From a bacterium (GTDB lineage Bacteria; Tectomicrobia; Entotheonellia; Entotheonellales; Entotheonellaceae): a stretch of 9,539 nucleotides of DNA. The DNA lies in the NCBI GenBank assembly GCA_027294925.1, contig JAPULM010000571.1:1-9539 (forward strand), in the 5' to 3' direction. Below, piece by piece: positions 6,093 through 9,539 of the stretch. The notes under the pieces are model-generated. The model searched no databases, was not told the origin of the DNA, and worked only from the letters and a program-made list of their open reading frames with translations. How positions within the stretch are numbered: the first letter of the stretch is position 1; each line of letters opens with the position of its first letter. The position numbers and the translations under genes are program-made.

Positions 6093-6914
6093 TCAGGCCT
6101 TAATCGCCACCACAAACAGACGACGAAACGGATACAGCGTGAAGCCATTCGAACGTTTAGGGTAAATTTGACCCAGCCGTTGTCGATAGGTCACCAAAAA
6201 GACCTCTCGATCCTCATCATCCAGACCGTTTAAGATAGGGCGTAAGCCTGTACTTTTGACCCACTCAAGTACCGGGTCTTGACCGGACAAAACCTGAAGA
6301 TATTCTGTTTCCCAGAGGTCTAAATTTGTCGCCCGTGAGACAAGCAGATCATAGTAGATCTCCGCATCTTCTACCCATTTGCGCCCAACCGCAACCCGTA
6401 ATTGCTCACTTCCGATAGGTGCGCCTTCGACACCACCGTCGGCCAGGACTTCACGCATCAATCGATGCGAGGGCATGCTCCAGCTCAACGGCATTTGTAC
6501 AGCCAGGCACCCACCTGAGTTGAGAAAACTCATCAGCCGAGGGAACAAATCATCGTGTCCATCGATCCATTGCAGGGTGGCATTGGAAAACATAAGATCA
6601 GGGGACTCACTGGGCGCCCAGTGACGAACATCAGCTTGCAGCCAATGTACTCGTGAACTCTTAACTGCTGCCTGTTCCAACATTTGTTGAGAATGATCCA
6701 GCCCATATACATCAGCCGCCGGCCATTGATCGGCGATCATCCGCGTCACATTGCCTAAACCGCATCCTAAATCGTAAACGACCTTAGGCGATGTCAGTGG
6801 CACACGTTGCAAAAGCTCAAGGGCTGGACGCAAGCGGTGATCGGTAAATTTCAGATATTGATTTGGATCCCAGTGGGTGCCGGCGACACTGCCCTGGTGT
6901 GCGCTTTCCGACAT
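6093..6914 (-). CDS. tam: Trans-aconitate 2-methyltransferase
   Basis: A 273-residue class I S-adenosylmethionine methyltransferase that resembles Tam, which methylates trans-aconitate, an inhibitory by-product of the citric acid cycle, to its monomethyl ester in the cytosol. Seen directly: WDPNQYLKFTDHRLRPALEL (15-34), the Tam N-terminal signature; SAM motif I DLGCGLGN (48-55); acidic GLDHS at 71-75; ADVR at 94-97; FSNATLQW at 109-116, a typical Tam motif IV; and the C-terminal GFTLYPFRRLFVVA. Length agrees with the family (about 250-270). ATG 6914 is chosen over the TTG at 6932 because CGGAGG sits six bases before it. A TPR gene follows 46 bases downstream on the same strand, and an FmdB-like gene is divergent. 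The methyltransferase fold is certain. The trans-aconitate substrate is by family resemblance. Confidence 0.88.
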   Translation of the reverse strand: MSESAHQGSVAGTHWDPNQYLKFTDHRLRPALELLQRVPLTSPKVVYDLGCGLGNVTRMIADQWPAADVYGLDHSQQMLEQAAVKSSRVHWLQADVRHWAPSESPDLMFSNATLQWIDGHDDLFPRLMSFLNSGGCLAVQMPLSWSMPSHRLMREVLADGGVEGAPIGSEQLRVAVGRKWVEDAEIYYDLLVSRATNLDLWETEYLQVLSGQDPVLEWVKSTGLRPILNGLDDEDREVFLVTYRQRLGQIYPKRSNGFTLYPFRRLFVVAIKA

Positions 6915-7150
6915 ACGTTGCCTCCGATTCAAACGTTAAATCCACCGCGATCGACGGCTGCTCATCCGCATTGACTGGCATCCTAATTAGATTGCGACGG
7001 AAACAAGCATAAGGTTGGTGACACAAAAACATTCAGCTCTAGTTGTCATTTTGAGTTACTATTATATGGGTGGTTGGTGAAAGTAGCGACATTTACCAAA
7101 TGGGATGGTATGCCCATCTCTCATCATTCACATCATGTGAGGTCAAACAA
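6915..7150. promoter_or_regulatory. Divergent intergenic region between tam and the zinc-ribbon gene
   Basis: About 236 bases separate two divergently transcribed genes, so promoters for both should lie here. On the plus strand there is an AT-rich patch with TTGTCA (7043-7048) and TATTAT/TTATAT (7060-7067), but the spacing of 11-13 bases is too short for a standard sigma-70 promoter. Nothing firmer can be claimed for either direction. Confidence 0.35.
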
Positions 7151-7651
7151 ATGCCGGTTTATGAATTTTACTGTTCTGATTGTCATACGATCTTCAATTT
7201 TTTCTCACGGCGGATTAATACCGAAAAACGCCCGGCATGTCCGCGTTGTGGACATGCCGATTTAGAGCGCCAGGTATCGAAGTTTGCCATTTCGAAGGGA
7301 CGTAAAGAAGAAGACGAGCAAAGCATGCCTGACCTTGATGAAAGCCAGCTTGAGCGGGCCATGATGCAGCTGGCCTCCGAAGCCGATGGGATAGACGAGG
7401 AAGACCCGCGTCAGGCAGCGCAAATGATGCGCAAATTGTATGAGAGCACCGGCTTGAAACTCGGCGACGGTATGGAAGAAATGATCCGACGCATGGAATC
7501 CGGAGAAGACCCGGATCAAATTGAAGCCGAGATGGGCGACATCCTTGAAAATGAGGACCCTTTCGCCGCTCGCACCCCCATACAAGGCATGAAAGATTGG
7601 CTCAAACAATCCGTCCGCCCGCAAGTCGACAACACGCTATATGAACTTTGA
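7151..7651 (+). CDS. FmdB-like zinc-ribbon protein with acidic C-terminal extension
   Basis: A 166-residue soluble protein. It opens with MPVYEFYC, the signature of the FmdB/CxxC_CxxC_SSSS family, whose founding member is a proposed regulator of the formamidase/acetamidase gene in Methylophilus. Four cysteines in two CxxC pairs (C8/C11 and C30/C33) should bind one zinc. Family members are often only 60-110 residues. Here residues 55-166 form a strongly acidic, helix-rich extension with ESQLERAMMQLASEAD, AAQMMRKLYESTG and MEEMIRRMESGEDPDQIEAE, a layout I associate with deltaproteobacterial-type versions. Start: ATG 7151, with TGAGGT eight bases upstream, fits the family start exactly; an upstream GTG at 7070 would add 27 unrelated residues. 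Role is unknown beyond likely metal-dependent regulation or protein interaction. It converges with the flavodoxin-like gene. Confidence 0.83.
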   Translation: MPVYEFYCSDCHTIFNFFSRRINTEKRPACPRCGHADLERQVSKFAISKGRKEEDEQSMPDLDESQLERAMMQLASEADGIDEEDPRQAAQMMRKLYESTGLKLGDGMEEMIRRMESGEDPDQIEAEMGDILENEDPFAARTPIQGMKDWLKQSVRPQVDNTLYEL

Positions 7652-7694
7652 ATCAACCACGGAAATGATTCTGTTAAAACATCCTTGGCGCCGG
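7652..7694. other. Short gap between convergent genes
   Basis: Forty-three bases separate the ends of the zinc-ribbon and flavodoxin-like genes. A GCGCC/GCCGGC cluster followed by six A is present near 7688-7702, but no stem of useful length could be drawn, so a bidirectional terminator is only a possibility. Confidence 0.3.
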
Positions 7695-8150
7695 CTAAAA
7701 AATCCCCAACTCCAAGCCAGCCGCCAGGGATAGGCCTAAGCTCTCGCATGCTTCTAAATGCTCTGGGGTGACACATCCACGGCAAATAATTGGTTCAGCC
7801 ACTTTGCGCATCGGATAGCCAATCAAAATACGATCAATTTGCCGCACGGCACCCGTACCATCGTTGCCTGCACTGATGAACAATGCATAAGGTAAATTTA
7901 GCGCATGATGTTGAGCAGGATAGAAGGTGCGATCAAAAAAATACTTTAGCGCCCCTGACATAAAACCGAAATTCTCAGGTGTCCCAAAGATAATGCCATG
8001 GCAGTTAAGCAAATCGTCCAGGCCTGCATCGAGAGCCCGAACGAGTCGGCTGATGGTTGCGCCCGATTGACTCGCACCGCGATAAACAGCCTGCGCTAAG
8101 GCTTCCGTATTTCCCGATTGCGAATGGTAGACAATCAGCAAAGTTTTCAT
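7695..8150 (-). CDS. Flavodoxin-like FMN-binding protein
   Basis: A 151-residue protein with the flavodoxin fold, expected to bind FMN and carry or transfer electrons in the cytosol. Seen directly: beta-strand one and the phosphate-binding loop YHSQSGNTEALA (8-19), with the canonical S-x-S/T-G-N-T pattern; GTPENFGFMSGALKYFFDRT (56-75), the second FMN loop shared with the NAD(P)H:quinone reductase/FMN reductase group; and SAGNDGTGA (93-101), the third loop. Length matches short flavodoxins and NADPH-dependent FMN reductase-like proteins. The ATG at 8150 leads directly into the first beta strand; its ribosome binding site is weak (TGAG four bases upstream). The gene is complete and looks intact. 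The remnant of a cupin gene is divergent from it, 37 bases away. No redox partner is visible, so its specific substrate cannot be named. Confidence 0.83.
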   Translation of the reverse strand: MKTLLIVYHSQSGNTEALAQAVYRGASQSGATISRLVRALDAGLDDLLNCHGIIFGTPENFGFMSGALKYFFDRTFYPAQHHALNLPYALFISAGNDGTGAVRQIDRILIGYPMRKVAEPIICRGCVTPEHLEACESLGLSLAAGLELGIF

Positions 8151-8186
8151 GCTCAGACAATCGCTTGCTCACCGTGGAGGAATTTA

Positions 8187-8370
8187 ATGAATAGCCGTCA
8201 GGCGGCGAGGCAGAACCTCACCAGCACCAAACAGAACATCAAGTTATCTATGTGATCGCGGGGGAAATAGAGGTGACTCTGGGTGATGAGTAGCCCGTGA
8301 GGTGCCGCCCCTGGCTCCATCATGCGTATTCCATCCAGGTTAACCCATTTGTGTGGGTAATATCGGGAAC
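8187..8370 (+). pseudogene. Cupin-domain remnant with stops and frameshifts
   Basis: Translation shows broken pieces of a small cupin (beta-barrel, metal-binding) protein. In one frame, GGEAEPHQHQTEH then QVIYVIAGEIEVTLGDE (about 8202-8289) is a clear first cupin motif, with two His and a Gln as likely metal ligands. This frame is closed by TAG at 8290 and has a TAG just before PSGGEAEP. A frame change then gives GAAPGSIMRIPSRLTH (about 8300-8347), the second cupin motif, with Arg where Gly is usual. An apparent start (ATG 8187 with GGAGG at 8176-8180) leads in a different frame to only 22 codons. The upstream strand of the barrel is missing too. At least two shifts and one internal stop make this non-functional. 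The substrate of the ancestor cannot be inferred. It lies divergent from the flavodoxin-like gene. Confidence 0.75.
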
Positions 8371-8509
8371 ACAGATTTTGAAGCAATTATCATTTACAGC
8401 CGGTCCTTACAAGGGCATTACGACAGACCAGCCGATCCTATTTGACGCTGCTGAAAACAATCTGCGCACCGGGCAATCTCTGTTGGTGCCAATCGTCTTA
8501 GCGCTCTGA
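8371..8509 (+). other. Open tail after the cupin remnant, unassigned
   Basis: The plus-strand frame that carries the first cupin motif stays open from after its TAG to 8509, ending LRTGQSLLVPIVLAL. The last stretch (ILKQLSFTAGPYKGITTDQP and on) could be the decayed C-terminus of the same gene or another remnant; I recognise no family in it. Its last 12 bases overlap the end of the minus-strand small ORF. Confidence 0.3.
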
Positions 8510-8782
8510 TGAGTCGTGCGTGGAGTGAGAATGTCGCCCCATAAAGAGAGGAAAAACGCCTTTACCATTGACCTGATTCGAGTTTAGCCCTCTCGTTTCT
8601 TTTGAAATTTGACTACTGACGTTTTCTAAAACACGCGTCAAGCGAGCCATAATGTCTGTCAGCTGATCAAGCGATGCGGCCTGTTGTTTGTACAGCCCAA
8701 TCAGCTCACTAACCTCTTGTGTATGATGCATAACAACGTCGGCAATATTCTGTGCCTGACGATGCCTGATATGATCGGTCAT
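8498..8782 (-). CDS. Hypothetical 94-residue helical protein
   Basis: An ATG-initiated minus-strand frame preceded by AGGAGA seven bases upstream, which makes translation credible. Residues about 5-62 are predicted by eye to be almost continuous amphipathic helix (AQNIADVVMHHTQEVSELIG, then LDQLTDIMARLTRVLENVSSQI), with hydrophobics spaced three to four residues apart as in a coiled coil. The last 30 residues are polar, rich in Ser, His, Asn and Gly, and likely disordered. There is no signal peptide, membrane segment or cysteine. It is reminiscent of short coiled-coil accessory proteins, but I recognise no family. It sits between a cupin remnant and a reductase remnant and is the only intact small gene in that stretch. 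Confidence 0.5.
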   Translation of the reverse strand: MTDHIRHRQAQNIADVVMHHTQEVSELIGLYKQQAASLDQLTDIMARLTRVLENVSSQISKETRGLNSNQVNGKGVFPLFMGRHSHSTHDSSER

Positions 8783-8930
8783 TAACAGCTCTCCTGCAAT
8801 ATCAGCCTCTAAGGTAACGCCTTGACGCCCCCAAAGACAGCGTTTTCCTATGACAAACAGAATTTTGTGAGAATAGGCCTATCATATCTAAACTCTAATG
8901 CTATGTATATCAGAAAAATGCGCTTCCCCA

Positions 8931-8949
8931 TGCGGGACAATGTCCCACA
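8931..8949. repeat. Short near-perfect inverted repeat
   Basis: GGGACA-A-TGTCCC at 8934-8946 is a perfect inverted repeat of six bases per arm with a one-base centre. Two further flanking pairs (TG/CA) match after one mismatch. It lies at the left edge of the reductase remnant. It could be a regulator's operator or chance. Confidence 0.4.
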
Positions 8950-8974
8950 TCCCTATCAGAGAACACCCCAGGCG

Positions 8975-9214
8975 AATCCGACCGCGATGTCAATCAATAC
9001 CCGATACCATCCGGAAGGCTTGCTCCACAACACGCCGGACCATACGCCGTCGATCCGGCAGGACTACGACCTCGGCCGGTCGATGGAACTGGAAAGCATG
9101 CTGCTGGTGCCGATGCAATTTGCCCACGCGGCCAACCTGGAGACGCCCTGTCTCGACACCATCACCGCCCTTGCCGTACAGCTGGCACAGGACAAGGGAC
9201 TCTACACGCCGTAA
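8975..9214 (+). pseudogene. C-terminal remnant of a ketopantoate-reductase-like gene
   Basis: The final part of this frame, TPSIRQDYDLGRSMELESML then LETPCLDTITALAVQLAQ, matches the helical C-terminal domain (ApbA_C) of ketopantoate reductase-type enzymes, in which PSMLQD..GRPTEID and G.PTP..D are the typical motifs. These enzymes reduce 2-dehydropantoate with NADPH in pantothenate synthesis; many paralogues act on other 2-oxo acids. The whole N-terminal Rossmann domain, including the GxGxxG loop, is absent: the open frame upstream to 8822 has unrelated low-quality residues. About 70-80 of roughly 300 residues remain, so this is a truncated relic. Its base composition is richer in GC than the genes to its left and like that of the methionine-synthase-like gene that follows about 100 bases on, so the two probably share an origin and were once neighbours. 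Confidence 0.7.
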
Positions 9215-9303
9215 CGCGCACGCCCGAACGAGGCGGGGACCGGGATAGCGCCAGTACAGCTTGGCGCAAATAACGATTTCTTAGCGTGACAACACAACAC
9301 CAT

Positions 9304-9310
9304 AAGGAGG
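9304..9310 (+). promoter_or_regulatory. Ribosome binding site fixing a TTG start
   Basis: AAGGAGG, a consensus Shine-Dalgarno sequence, ends six bases before the TTG at 9317. It supports that rare start codon, and no ATG or GTG occurs in frame nearby. Confidence 0.7.
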
Positions 9311-9316
9311 CCACGA

Positions 9317-9539
9317 TTGAAACGAAGTGAATCGAGAATTCTAACCACACATACAGGCAGTCTTCCTAGGTCGCCCGCACAACAAGACGTGCTGTTACCC
9401 AGAGAGGAACGGCACCAATTTGATCAGAGCGCCCTGGACGCCAGCATCCGACAGGCCGTCGCCGAAGTCGTGAAGATGCAGATTGACACGGGCATTGACG
9501 TCATTAACGACGGGGAACAGGGCCGGTCGCAGTATGCCA
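9317..9539 (+). CDS. Cobalamin-independent methionine-synthase-like protein, N-terminal part (3' end outside window)
   Basis: The first 74 codons of a protein of the MetE C-terminal domain family (COG0620, UROD/MetE-like barrel). Full MetE transfers a methyl group from methyltetrahydrofolate to homocysteine using zinc; the stand-alone short members to which this belongs often have unassigned methyl-acceptor substrates. Seen directly: RILTTHTGSLPR (7-18), the N-terminal substrate-side motif of the barrel, and GIDVINDGEQGR (59-70), the second conserved strand and loop. Both are intact. The TTG start is backed by AAGGAGG six bases upstream. The frame is open to the window's right edge, so the zinc-binding His/Cys residues cannot be checked. 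It follows the ketopantoate-reductase-like relic on the same strand. Confidence 0.83.
   Translation, partial: MKRSESRILTTHTGSLPRSPAQQDVLLPREERHQFDQSALDASIRQAVAEVVKMQIDTGIDVINDGEQGRSQYA

Noticed and set aside
7262..7785. Two minus-strand frames opposite the zinc-ribbon gene
   Set aside because: Both are antisense shadows of a gene with clear CxxC motifs and a good ribosome binding site.
9162..9350. 62-codon minus-strand frame at the right end
   Set aside because: It lies antisense to the reductase relic and the start of the methionine-synthase-like gene and carries no recognisable motif.

Overview
The window looks like bacterial chromosome with moderate GC content, from an organism whose genome carries many gene remnants. 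Gene content points to a proteobacterium or a proteobacteria-like lineage such as Tectomicrobia. The hints are trans-aconitate methyltransferase, a long FmdB-type zinc-ribbon protein with an acidic C-terminal extension, a cyclase-type ATPase/TPR remnant and a group II intron reverse transcriptase remnant. This assignment is an inference from protein families; no rRNA or other taxonomic marker is present.

Left part (1-1960). The window opens inside the C-terminal ATPase domain of a histidine kinase that ends at 357. Facing it on the minus strand are two fused gene remnants: a twice-frameshifted piece of an ATPase/TPR protein of the adenylate-cyclase-linked type (about 360-850), and a 50-residue piece of a group II intron reverse transcriptase (835-987). 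They meet at a junction near 835-850. Next come a small two-helix membrane protein, about 400 bases with no recognisable gene, and a 37-codon ORF with a strong ribosome binding site.

Core (1962-5316, plus strand). Three genes run in the same direction. The first is a TraB/PrgY-family membrane protein. The second and third are a flavin oxidase and a short-chain reductase that look like the DprE1/DprE2 pair, which epimerises polyprenyl-phospho-ribose to polyprenyl-phospho-arabinose. The second and third genes overlap by ATGA, so they are probably translationally coupled. The arabinose donor made by such a pair would normally feed a cell-surface glycan. No prenyltransferase or arabinosyltransferase lies in the window.

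Middle right (5424-8150). A minus-strand pair encodes a trans-aconitate methyltransferase and, 46 bases downstream, a signal-peptide TPR protein broken by a shift in a TA repeat. Divergent from the methyltransferase is an FmdB-like zinc-ribbon protein. Convergent with that is a small flavodoxin-like protein.

Right end (8150-9539). Decay resumes: a cupin remnant with stops and frameshifts, a small intact coiled-coil ORF with a good ribosome binding site, and the C-terminal remnant of a ketopantoate-reductase-like gene. The window ends in the start of a cobalamin-independent methionine-synthase-like gene with a TTG start. No tRNA, rRNA, CRISPR array, complete insertion sequence or convincing rho-independent terminator was seen. 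I did not find a clear, wholly new system. The best leads are the TraB-DprE1-DprE2 cluster, the frameshifted TPR gene and the recombination scar at the left.
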